Positions 9,443 through 16,858 of a stretch of DNA of 64,000 bases are shown here, one piece after another. Below the pieces are notes generated by a model, which saw nothing but the letters and a program-made list of their open reading frames with translations, did not search any database and was not told the origin of the DNA. The DNA is from Streptomyces sp. NBC_00690 (GTDB taxonomy: Bacteria > Actinomycetota > Actinomycetes > Streptomycetales > Streptomycetaceae): the NCBI RefSeq assembly GCF_036226685.1, contig NZ_CP109009.1, positions 6,041,501 through 6,105,500 on the forward strand. The letters are read 5' to 3'. The position numbers were made by a program, and so were the translations under genes. The first letter of the stretch is position 1, and every line of letters starts with the position of its first letter.

Positions 9443-9832
9443 ATGAGCTCTGAGCACGCTCCGCCCGGTGGTCCGCGGGAGGCGCTGGAGTGGGCCGAGT
9501 ACGTGGTGACCGCGGAGATCGGGCCGCCCGTCGACACCGTGGCCGGTGTGCCGGTCCACACGGTGAGCACGGTGGGTCTTCCGGTGTTGAAGGGCGATGA
9601 GACGGGCCACCTCGGGCTCCGGGTCGCGGTCACTCCCGCGCCCGGTCCCGACGGCGCCCCCGTCGATCCGCTGGTGGGGGTGCGGCGGGCGGTGCTCTTC
9701 CTCGTACGGGATGAACGGGGTGGCCACTGGCGCACCCTGGTTCCGGGGGTCCTCCCGGTGACGGACGACGGCGGGTCGCTCCCCGACCACTGGCCCGACC
9801 ACTGGCCCGGCCATGGGGACGGGCAAGGGTGA
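9443..9832 (+). CDS. Hypothetical protein
   Basis: The ATG at 9443 follows GGAAGG at seven bases and gives 129 residues; ATG at 9425 is an alternative. The product has no signal peptide or membrane segment. It has a compact beta-rich core (YVVTAEIG, VHTVSTVGLPVLKG, LGLRVAVTPAP, RAVLFLVRD, WRTLVPGVLPV) and a Pro/His/Asp-rich tail. I recognise no family. The frame has normal Streptomyces third-position G+C bias and ends at a strong hairpin shared with the convergent M4 protease gene, which supports a real gene. Confidence 0.5.
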   Translation: MSSEHAPPGGPREALEWAEYVVTAEIGPPVDTVAGVPVHTVSTVGLPVLKGDETGHLGLRVAVTPAPGPDGAPVDPLVGVRRAVLFLVRDERGGHWRTLVPGVLPVTDDGGSLPDHWPDHWPGHGDGQG

Positions 9833-9864
9833 AGCCCGGGAGGAACGGAGTCCCCCCGGGCTTC
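9831..9864. terminator. Bidirectional hairpin between convergent genes
   Basis: GAAGCCCGGG at 9831-9840 pairs perfectly with CCCGGGCTTC at 9855-9864. It separates the plus-strand hypothetical gene from the convergent minus-strand M4 protease gene. Confidence 0.75.
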
Positions 9865-9895
9865 ATCCGAACCGGCCGGTGGCCGGACCGGGTTG

Positions 9896-11929
9896 TCAGA
9901 AGGTGAGCTTGAAGCTGTTGATGTATCCGGTGTCCTGAGCGGCCCGGTCCTGGACTCGCAGCTTCCAGGCTCCGTTCGCCACCTCGCCCGAGGCGTTGAC
10001 GGTGTAGGTCGTCTGGACGTTGTCCGCGGAGTCCGAACCGCTGTACGGCTTCAGCGGGAAGACCGTGCCATCGGGTGCGACGAGGTCCACCACCAGGTCA
10101 CCGCGCCAGGTGTGGATGATGTCCACGCCCACACGCAGGGCGGCCGGCGCGTTGCCGGTGCGACCCGAGACTGTCACCGTGGAGGTGATCGCGGCGCCGT
10201 TGTCGGGGATGGCGACGTCGGTGTTGTTCTCGAAGACCGTGCCCGGGTCGGGGTTTCCCCCGCCGGGACGGGCACCGACGTTGACCGCGGCCCATGCGTC
10301 GGTGATCGACTTCACCTCGGGGCTGGTGGCCCCGTACAACTCGGTGGCGACGGCCAGGGTTCCGGCGCGCGCTCCGGCGTAGTTGGTCGTCGAGTTGAAC
10401 TTCGTGGTGAGCGCCTTGTACCAGATCAGTGCGGCCTTCTCACGGCCGACGCCGGTGACCGGCAGCCCGTCGCTGGTGGGCGAGTTGTAGTTCACGCCGT
10501 TGACGGTCCGGGCTCCGCTGCCCTCGGAGGCGAGGAAGAACCAGTGGTTCGCCGGGCCCGACGAGTAGTGGACGTCGACGCTGCCGATCCCGGCGTACCA
10601 GTAGTCCTTGGACACGCCGTCCTTGCTGGGCTGGTCCATGTAGCGCAGCGGGGTGCCGTTGCCCCGGATGTCGATCTTCTCGCCAACCAGGTAGTCGCCG
10701 GGGTCGGAGGCGTTGGCCCCGTAGAACTCGACGGCGGCGGCGAAGATGTCGGAGGTCGCCTCGTTCAGACCGCCGGACTCTCCGCTGTAGACGAGCTTCG
10801 CGGTGGCCGATGTGATGCCGTGGGCCATCTCGTGGGCGGCCACGTCGATCGAGGTCAGCGGTTTGGCGTTGGCCGCACCATCGCCGTAGGTCATGCAGAA
10901 GCAGGAGTCCTGCCAGAACGCGTTGACGTAGTTGTTGCCGTAGTGCACGCGGGAGGAGGCGCCGACCCCGTCCCCGCGGATGCCGCTGCGACCGTGCACA
11001 TTCTTGAAGTAGTCCCAGGTCAGGCCGGCGCCGTAGGCGGCATCGGCGCCTGCGGTCTCCAGGTTGGCCGGCTGGCCGTTGCCCCAGACGTCGTCCGGCC
11101 CGGAGAACAGCGTCCCGGTCCCGGACGTGGCCCGGTTGAGGTTGAACGTCTTGTGGCTGCCGCGTCCGGCATCGGTCAGGTTGAACGAGGACCCGGATCC
11201 GGAACTGCCCAGCGTGACCTGGCCGCTGTACTGGGTGTGGCCGGTGCCGTTCTGCACGGCCTGCCACTCGTAGAGCTTCGCCCCGCTGCTGGCATCGGTG
11301 ATCACATGCAGCTCATTGGGGGTGCCGTCGTGCTGGAGACCGCCGACGACGGTCTCGTAGGCGAGTACCGGCTTTCCGCCCTGCGCCAGCCAGACCACCT
11401 TCCGCGGAGCACGATCCGCGGTGGTCTTGGTGGACCCCTCGGCCTTCGCCCGGCCCAGCGCCTGCTTCTCCGCGGCGGCGGGGGCGAGAGCGGCGGCGGT
11501 GTTCACGTTCTTCAGCGTCGCCGCCGAAGCCTTGCTGACGGACTCCGTCGCTCCCGCCTTCGTCTCGGCGACCACAAGGTCGCCGCCGAGCACCGGCAAT
11601 CCCGCGAAGGTGCGCTCGTAGCGGGTGTGGGTGGTGCCGTCGCGGTCCTGTGTGACATCGCGGACGACCAGCTTCTCCTGGGCGGTGAGTCCCAGATCCT
11701 TGGCGGTGGCGGCCGTGGTCGCGCTCTGCTGACGGATCAGCTCCGCACGCTGAGCGGGGCTCAGGCTCAAGGGGAGTGCGCCCGGATCGGGCTTGCCCGC
11801 CTGGGTGGCGCCGGGTGCGGCGGCGGTGGGCTGGGCAGCCGCGCCGGATTGGAAGCCGACGGCGAGCAGTGCCGCGGTGGCTATGAGTGCTCCGGTCGCG
11901 GTGGCGCGCCGGCGATGCGTGGGTCTCAC
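9896..11929 (-). CDS. Secreted M4 (thermolysin-like) metalloprotease with C-terminal P-domain
   Basis: The protein is 677 residues. The GTG start at 11929 follows AAGGAG at five bases. It has a Sec signal (residues 1-32), an FTP/PepSY propeptide (about 50-220) and an M4 catalytic domain (about 225-545). The zinc site is HEMAH (His366, Glu367, His370) with the third ligand Glu390 in GGLNEATSD. The DVHYSSG segment matches the position of the thermolysin transition-state histidine. A proprotein-convertase-type P-domain occupies about 560-677, with the typical VFEN...DVAIPDNG opening and TWRGDLVVDLVAPDG core. The family autoprocesses and digests extracellular protein with zinc and calcium. It is monocistronic. 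Confidence 0.93.
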   Translation of the reverse strand: MRPTHRRRATATGALIATAALLAVGFQSGAAAQPTAAAPGATQAGKPDPGALPLSLSPAQRAELIRQQSATTAATAKDLGLTAQEKLVVRDVTQDRDGTTHTRYERTFAGLPVLGGDLVVAETKAGATESVSKASAATLKNVNTAAALAPAAAEKQALGRAKAEGSTKTTADRAPRKVVWLAQGGKPVLAYETVVGGLQHDGTPNELHVITDASSGAKLYEWQAVQNGTGHTQYSGQVTLGSSGSGSSFNLTDAGRGSHKTFNLNRATSGTGTLFSGPDDVWGNGQPANLETAGADAAYGAGLTWDYFKNVHGRSGIRGDGVGASSRVHYGNNYVNAFWQDSCFCMTYGDGAANAKPLTSIDVAAHEMAHGITSATAKLVYSGESGGLNEATSDIFAAAVEFYGANASDPGDYLVGEKIDIRGNGTPLRYMDQPSKDGVSKDYWYAGIGSVDVHYSSGPANHWFFLASEGSGARTVNGVNYNSPTSDGLPVTGVGREKAALIWYKALTTKFNSTTNYAGARAGTLAVATELYGATSPEVKSITDAWAAVNVGARPGGGNPDPGTVFENNTDVAIPDNGAAITSTVTVSGRTGNAPAALRVGVDIIHTWRGDLVVDLVAPDGTVFPLKPYSGSDSADNVQTTYTVNASGEVANGAWKLRVQDRAAQDTGYINSFKLTF

Positions 11930-12425
11930 GCGGACTCCTTCTGCGAGGGGGTGACGGACGGCGGGGTGGGTCGTCCGGGCAGAGCATGCGGAGCGTGTGG
12001 TGCGTGGTACGTGGTGCGGGGACCGGGGGAAGAGTTGCAGGAGCGCGTCACTTCTGTCAGGGCCGCGTCAAGAAATTGGCTGGAAGTCGTCCGTTGACCG
12101 TGCGGTCATGTTCGTTGAGCGGTGAGCCCGTTGCCGCGCCAGCCGGAGGGGTACTCCGTGTCGCCGGAAAGTGGCTGCGTGCGCCCTGGTTCCCCCGGTC
12201 AAAGGTGGGGTTCACGCCTCGGCGGTCTCGATCTCTCTGGTGGTGATCGCGGCATCGGCCCCGGGGGAGCGAGTGCGAGATCCGGCGGTCCGGGCCCCCT
12301 CGTCGCGTGGCCAGAATCCAGCGGCCAGATCTCGGTGGGTTATGGCTGTATGCCCGGGGCTGCCGGGTCGTCGGGGCACTGAAGGCTGGATGTCGAGCGG
12401 TGCCGAGACCAGTGTCGACGCATTA
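11930..12425. other. Intergenic region without a supported gene
   Basis: This stretch lies between the divergent M4 protease gene and the oxidoreductase-TetR operon. The frames open here lack ribosome sites or recognisable protein. A short palindrome, GACCG-TG-CGGTC, lies at 12096-12107. The left end must hold the protease promoter; I see no clear -10/-35 pair. Confidence 0.5.
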
Positions 12426-12446
12426 ATAGGTCGCATGACCTATATT
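12426..12446 (+). promoter_or_regulatory. Palindromic operator overlapping a -10 box, probable TetR site
   Basis: A perfect inverted repeat, ATAGGTC-GCAT-GACCTAT, spans 12426-12443. The -10-like TATATT at 12441-12446 overlaps its right arm and ends exactly six bases before the ATG at 12453, giving a likely leaderless transcript. No good -35 element is seen. Because a TetR gene is the second gene of the transcript, autorepression at this site is likely (inference). Confidence 0.6.
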
Positions 12447-12452
12447 GGCTCC

Positions 12453-13556
12453 ATGGACGATGAACTCACACTCGACCCCCAGGGCCCGGTCCTCCTCGTC
12501 GGGGGCTACGGCACCGTCGGCGCCGAGCTCGCGAAGCTGGCCGCCCCCAACTGGCCGCTCCTCCTCGCCGGCCGCACCGTGGCGCGCGGCGAGGCAGTGG
12601 CCCAGGAGACCGGCGCCCGGCTGGTGCGCTGGGACCTCGCCGACCCCACCCCCTTCCGCGAGGCCGTCCGAGCCGTGATCAGCGTGGTCAACGACCCGGA
12701 CGACCGGGTACTGAAGGCCGCCATCCACGGCCGGGTGCCCTACGCGGACGTCACCCGGTGGACCGCACGGATGCAGCGCGCGGTAACCGTCGCAGCCCTG
12801 CTGCGCCCCTCCACCCCGGTACTGTTCTCGTCCGCCTGGATGGGTGGTGTCGTGCCTCTGGTCGCCGCCGCACTCGCCGTCGAACTCGGCGGCGCCGACC
12901 AGGTGGAGACCGCCATCCGCTGGGACCTCGCCGATCGCGCCGGCGCTGACTCCGTGGAGTTCATGGATCGCCTGGGACTCGACTTCGAAGTCGTCCGGGA
13001 CGGCCGACGGCAGACGATCATGCCGCTCAGCGACGCCCGGCGCGTACGCATCGGCGCGAGCGACACCAAGGTCGCCAGCATCGACACCCCCGAGCAGTTC
13101 ACCCTGCCGCTCACCCTCGGCACCACCACCGCGACCACCCGCATCGGCTTCAGCTCCGCGTCCTCCACCTCGGCGCTGTTGGCCGCCCAGCGGGTCGGCT
13201 TCTTCCGCTGGGGCCGAGGAGAGCGCTTCACCTCCACCCGGCGGGCCCTGCTGTACTCACCCGGTGACGGCGGCACCGCCCGGCTGCGCATCGACGTCCG
13301 GCACGGGGACAGAACCCGGACCGCAACCGTCGAGGACCCGGCGGGCCAAGCCCATCTCACCGCGCTCGGTGGGCTGCTCGCCCTCCGACGGGTCCTGGGT
13401 GCGGACGGCGCGCCCGCTCCGACCGGTGTCGTCTTCCCCGAGCAGGCCCCCGACCCCGTACGGGCACTGGAGCAGCTCGCCGCCCACGGTGTCGCGGTGA
13501 GCCACAGCGACACCCGTACCGACGTGCCCGCGACCGCACCGGGGCGGGCGGGATGA
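12453..13556 (+). CDS. NAD(P)-binding, saccharopine-dehydrogenase-like oxidoreductase
   Basis: The protein is 367 residues from the ATG at 12453. An in-frame ATG at 12435 lies inside the operator and is less likely. Residues about 10-30 form a Rossmann dinucleotide fold (VLLVGGYGTVGAELAKL) followed by an LLLAGRT strand, and the C-terminal part matches saccharopine-dehydrogenase-like proteins in layout. The substrate is unknown. No signal peptide is seen. The stop codon overlaps the TetR start by four bases (ATGA), so the two genes are co-transcribed and translationally coupled. No Shine-Dalgarno sequence precedes the start, and a -10-like hexamer sits six bases upstream, indicating a leaderless mRNA. 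Confidence 0.75.
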   Translation: MDDELTLDPQGPVLLVGGYGTVGAELAKLAAPNWPLLLAGRTVARGEAVAQETGARLVRWDLADPTPFREAVRAVISVVNDPDDRVLKAAIHGRVPYADVTRWTARMQRAVTVAALLRPSTPVLFSSAWMGGVVPLVAAALAVELGGADQVETAIRWDLADRAGADSVEFMDRLGLDFEVVRDGRRQTIMPLSDARRVRIGASDTKVASIDTPEQFTLPLTLGTTTATTRIGFSSASSTSALLAAQRVGFFRWGRGERFTSTRRALLYSPGDGGTARLRIDVRHGDRTRTATVEDPAGQAHLTALGGLLALRRVLGADGAPAPTGVVFPEQAPDPVRALEQLAAHGVAVSHSDTRTDVPATAPGRAG

Positions 13557-14176
13557 GCGACTCCAGCCCATCGACCGGCCGTCCGACCGGCACCGGGAAG
13601 GGTGCGCTCAAACGCGCGGCCCTCCTGGACGCGGCCGAGTCGGTCCTGTTCACGGCGGGATACGCGGAGTTGTCCATGCGGGCCGTCGCCGCTGAGGCGA
13701 AGGTCCGCCTCGGGCACCTCCAGTACTACTTCCCCACCCGCGCCGACCTGGTCGGCGCGGTCCTCGCCCGGGTGCTGAAGCGTTCGCTCGACCGGTTGGA
13801 GCCGCTGCTCGCCCCCGAAGCGCCGGTACAGCCCCCGGATTCCGCGGCGATGGTGCGAACCATCCTCGCCGAGCAGGAAGACCCCCGACTGGTTCGGCTG
13901 TTCACCGAACTCTGGGCGCTCGCCGCCCACGACGACACCGTCGCCTCGGCCGTCCGCGGCTTCTACCGCAACTACCAGGACCAGGTCAGCGCTTTCCTGC
14001 GCTGCCATCGCCCCGATCTGTCGGAGCGGACGTGCCACTCGCGGGCCGCGGTGTTCACCATGCTCATGGAGGGGGCGTCACTGTTCCGCTCGGGGATCGC
14101 CGACCATCGCACCGCCGCGACGGACGCGGAACTCCTCACCTTGGCGACCACGCTGCTCAATGCGCCGCCCGATTGA
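13553..14176 (+). CDS. TetR-family transcriptional regulator
   Basis: The protein is 207 residues. The N-terminal helix-turn-helix runs from about residue 20 to 66 (AALLDAAESVLFTAGYAELSMRA..., then VRLGHLQYYFPTRADL, the typical recognition helix and YYF signature), and a variable helical ligand-binding domain follows. Its ATG overlaps the TGA of the oxidoreductase gene. It probably represses this operon through the palindrome at 12426-12443, with a substrate or product of the oxidoreductase as inducer (inference from context). Confidence 0.88.
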   Translation: MSDSSPSTGRPTGTGKGALKRAALLDAAESVLFTAGYAELSMRAVAAEAKVRLGHLQYYFPTRADLVGAVLARVLKRSLDRLEPLLAPEAPVQPPDSAAMVRTILAEQEDPRLVRLFTELWALAAHDDTVASAVRGFYRNYQDQVSAFLRCHRPDLSERTCHSRAAVFTMLMEGASLFRSGIADHRTAATDAELLTLATTLLNAPPD

Positions 14177-14224
14177 TCCGGTCGGCACGGACACCACTCG
14201 GTCGGGCGTGGCCCTGCGGATTCC

Positions 14225-14728
14225 TCAGCGGGCGCTGAACCCGAGATGCGTGACGCAGGCAACCACGCTCGCCACCTTCAACTCCACCACGATCTGGCCC
14301 TTCGTCCACTGCGTCGTTGATCCGTCAGGCGCACCCAGCGTCTCCAGGAACGCAATAGGCATTCGCTCACGGTCCTTCGCGTCGGGGTAGAAGGCCACCA
14401 GGGTTGGGGAAGAACCGTGAGAGGCCACGGCGCTGCTTGCGGGTCCCAGGCGTCTCGATGTCACCGATCCCACCTTCGGCGGGGGCGACGCCACCCAACC
14501 CGGGGTCTTCGATTTCCACTTCACCGATCATGGTGGTGATGGGTTGTGGCAGCCAGTCCTCGCCGCCGTCCTCGCCGGTGAACGTCTCCAGTATCTCGGC
14601 CAGCGACGGGCGATCGCCCGGTGCCTTGGCCAGACAGGCTGCCACCAGACCGCGTAACTCGTGGTCGACGAGCGATAGATCGGGAGTCTCCTGGACAACC
14701 CGGTAGAGCACGGCGGCAGGATGGCCAC
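14225..14728 (-). pseudogene. Remnant of a Ser/Thr protein kinase
   Basis: On the minus strand, one frame from 14728 downward reads HPAAVLYRVVQETPDL, then LVAACLAKAPGDRPSLAEIL. This is the end of a Streptomyces eukaryotic-type kinase domain, including the invariant Arg of the DRP motif in subdomain XI. Further down, a different frame (about 14460 to the stop at 14225) reads like a C-terminal extracellular segment (AFLETLGAPDGSTTQW, ending GFSAR). The two parts are out of frame with each other. The N-lobe, HRD and DFG motifs are missing, and no start codon or ribosome site serves either part. The remnant begins next to a 7-base tandem repeat and lies downstream of the ABC exporter operon. It is a truncated, frameshifted relic. 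Confidence 0.7.
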
Positions 14729-14770
14729 CGCCGAACGCCGAACGCCGAACGCCGAACACCGACCATCGAA
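14729..14770. repeat. 7-base tandem repeat
   Basis: Four exact CGCCGAA units occupy 14729-14756 and two degenerate units follow to 14770. The array marks the upstream edge of the kinase remnant, so slippage or recombination here may have accompanied the truncation. Confidence 0.85.
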
Positions 14771-14812
14771 CATCAACGGCGGTCCCGGAGTCGCGGACCT
14801 CCAGCCGTCCGC

Positions 14813-16858
14813 TCACACCAGGCTGTCCCGCCACGCCCGGTGCAGTCGGGCGAAGCGTCCCGTGCCGCCGATGAGTTCGGCCGGGCTGCCGTCCTCCACG
14901 ATCCGGCCCTGGTCCATCACCAGGACCCGATCGGCGACCTCCACCGTGGAGAGCCGATGTGCGATCACCACGGCCGTGCGTCCGCGCAGCACCGTGTCCA
15001 TGGCGTGCTGCACCGCGCGTTCGCCGGGGATGTCCAGCGAACTGGTCGCCTCGTCCAGGATCAGTACGGACGGGTCCGCGAGCAGCGCCCGGGCGAAGGC
15101 CACCAGCTGGCGTTGACCTGCGGAGATCCTTCCGCCGCGCTTGCGGACGTCCGTGTCGTAGCCGTCCGGCAGGGCGACGATGAAGTCATGGGCGCCCATC
15201 GCCTTCGCGGCCCGTTCGATGTCTTCGCGGGATGCCTCGGGACGCCCGATGGCGATGTTCTCGGCGACCGTTCCGGAGAACAGGAAGGACTCCTGGGTCA
15301 CCATCACCACCCCGCGCCGCAGTTCGGGCGTGGCCAGGCTCCGCAGGTCAACGCCGTCGAGGAGGATGCGCCCGGCGGACGGATCGTAGAACCGGGCCAG
15401 CAGCTTCGCCAGTGTGGACTTGCCCGCTCCGGTGGCTCCGACAACCGCAAGCGTCTGACCTGCGGGGATGGTCAGCTCAAAGGGTGGCAGCACTTCGCCA
15501 CCGGTGCGGTAGCCGAAGCTGACGTCCTCGAAGACCACCTCTCGGCCGGGTTGTTCGCCCCGCCGGGCAGGAAGCTCGGTGGGGTCCTTGGTCTCCGGTA
15601 CGGTCGGTTCCTGAGCGAGCAGTCCGGCGATCTTCCGCAGTGATGCAGCGGCGGACTCGTACGAGTTGAGGAACATGCCCAGCCGGTCGATCGGGTCGTA
15701 CAGCCGTCGCAGATAGAGCACGGAGGCGGCCAGCACACCGAGTGCGAGCCCCCCGTCCGCCACCCGGTAGGCGCCCCACAGGACGATGCCGGCGACGGCG
15801 GTGTTGGCGACCAGGCGCGAGCCCAACACATAGCGCGCCATCTCCAGCAGCGAATCGCCGTTGCTGCGGCTGTGGCGCTCGTTGACCTGGGCGAACGCGC
15901 GGTCGTTGGCCTGTTCGCGGCGGAACGCCCGCACCGGACGGATGCCGTTCATGGTCTCCGCGAACTTGACGATCACCCCGGCCATGGCGGTGGAGCGTTC
16001 GCTGTAGATGACCCCCGCGCGCTTCTGGTAGAGCCGGACGAGCAGATAGAGCGGGATGAAGGAGGCGACGGCCAGCGCGCCGAGCCCCAGGTCCAGCCAG
16101 AGCAGCATGATCGAGATGTAGACGAACGCGAGGATCACATTGATGAGTTCCTGGAGGCCCTCCTCCAGGAGTTCGCGCAGGGACTCGACGTCCGTCGTGG
16201 ACCGGGAGATCAGTCGGCCCGAGGTGTAGCGGTCGTGGAAGTCCACGCTCAGTGCCTGTGCATGACGGAAGATCCGTCCACGGAGGTCGAGCAGGACGTC
16301 CTGGTTGAGTCGACCCGACACCATGATGAAGAGGTACTGGAGCGCTCCCGCGCTCACTGAGGCGACGGCGTATCCGACGGCCACCGCGATCAGCGGCCCG
16401 TAGTCATGGTCCCGGAAGGCCGGCACTCCGCGGTCGATGGCGTACGCGACGAGGAGCGGACCGGCCTGGATGGCCGCTTGCTGGAACAGCAGGATCATCG
16501 CGACGCGGAAAACCCGGGCGCGATGAGGGGCCAGGAGCGAACGCAGCAGCCGGCCGGTCGCACCCTTCTCGGACGGCAGGTCGTCCTGGTCGAAGGGGTC
16601 TTCGACCCTGCTGGCCCGGAGGGGTTCGACGGGCCCGGGCGGGACGGCGGGCGCCGCACCGGATGCCGGGCGCGATCCGCTGTCGGGGGAAGGTGCGTCC
16701 GGTGTGGCGTTGACGGGGGCCGTACGGTCGGTGGGAGTCATGGCCGACTCCGGGGCCGTCCCTCCCTGCCCGGGGTGTCGATCGTCCGACGCAGGATGCC
16801 GGCCGGTGTCCGTACTGCCGGCCCCGCCGGCTTCGGCGGGCTTGCTGGCGGCGGTCAT
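14813..16858 (-). CDS. Heterodimeric ABC exporter, subunit with consensus Walker B
   Basis: The protein is 681 residues. A disordered Pro/Ala/Asp-rich N-terminal extension of about 100 residues precedes a six-helix exporter membrane domain (about 115-420) and an ATPase domain. Walker A is GATGAGKST, the Q-loop is MVTQESFLF, the ABC signature is the divergent ISAGQ, Walker B keeps the catalytic Glu (LILDEATS) and the H-loop is IAHRLS. Its ATG overlaps the stop of the upstream partner (16855-16858), so the subunits should be made together. In heterodimeric exporters such as TM287/288 or LmrCD, one site is hydrolytic and one degenerate. The consensus site here would use this subunit's Walker A/B with the partner's LSGGQ. 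Drug or lipid export is the likely role; the substrate is unknown. Confidence 0.92.
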   Translation of the reverse strand: MTAASKPAEAGGAGSTDTGRHPASDDRHPGQGGTAPESAMTPTDRTAPVNATPDAPSPDSGSRPASGAAPAVPPGPVEPLRASRVEDPFDQDDLPSEKGATGRLLRSLLAPHRARVFRVAMILLFQQAAIQAGPLLVAYAIDRGVPAFRDHDYGPLIAVAVGYAVASVSAGALQYLFIMVSGRLNQDVLLDLRGRIFRHAQALSVDFHDRYTSGRLISRSTTDVESLRELLEEGLQELINVILAFVYISIMLLWLDLGLGALAVASFIPLYLLVRLYQKRAGVIYSERSTAMAGVIVKFAETMNGIRPVRAFRREQANDRAFAQVNERHSRSNGDSLLEMARYVLGSRLVANTAVAGIVLWGAYRVADGGLALGVLAASVLYLRRLYDPIDRLGMFLNSYESAAASLRKIAGLLAQEPTVPETKDPTELPARRGEQPGREVVFEDVSFGYRTGGEVLPPFELTIPAGQTLAVVGATGAGKSTLAKLLARFYDPSAGRILLDGVDLRSLATPELRRGVVMVTQESFLFSGTVAENIAIGRPEASREDIERAAKAMGAHDFIVALPDGYDTDVRKRGGRISAGQRQLVAFARALLADPSVLILDEATSSLDIPGERAVQHAMDTVLRGRTAVVIAHRLSTVEVADRVLVMDQGRIVEDGSPAELIGGTGRFARLHRAWRDSLV

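Noticed and set aside
9893..12097. A very long open frame on the plus strand antisense to the M4 protease gene
   Set aside because: It mirrors the codon bias of the protease gene, encodes low-complexity Gly/Val/Arg-rich sequence with no recognisable domain, and has no ribosome site. The protease on the other strand has a complete signal, catalytic motifs and P-domain.
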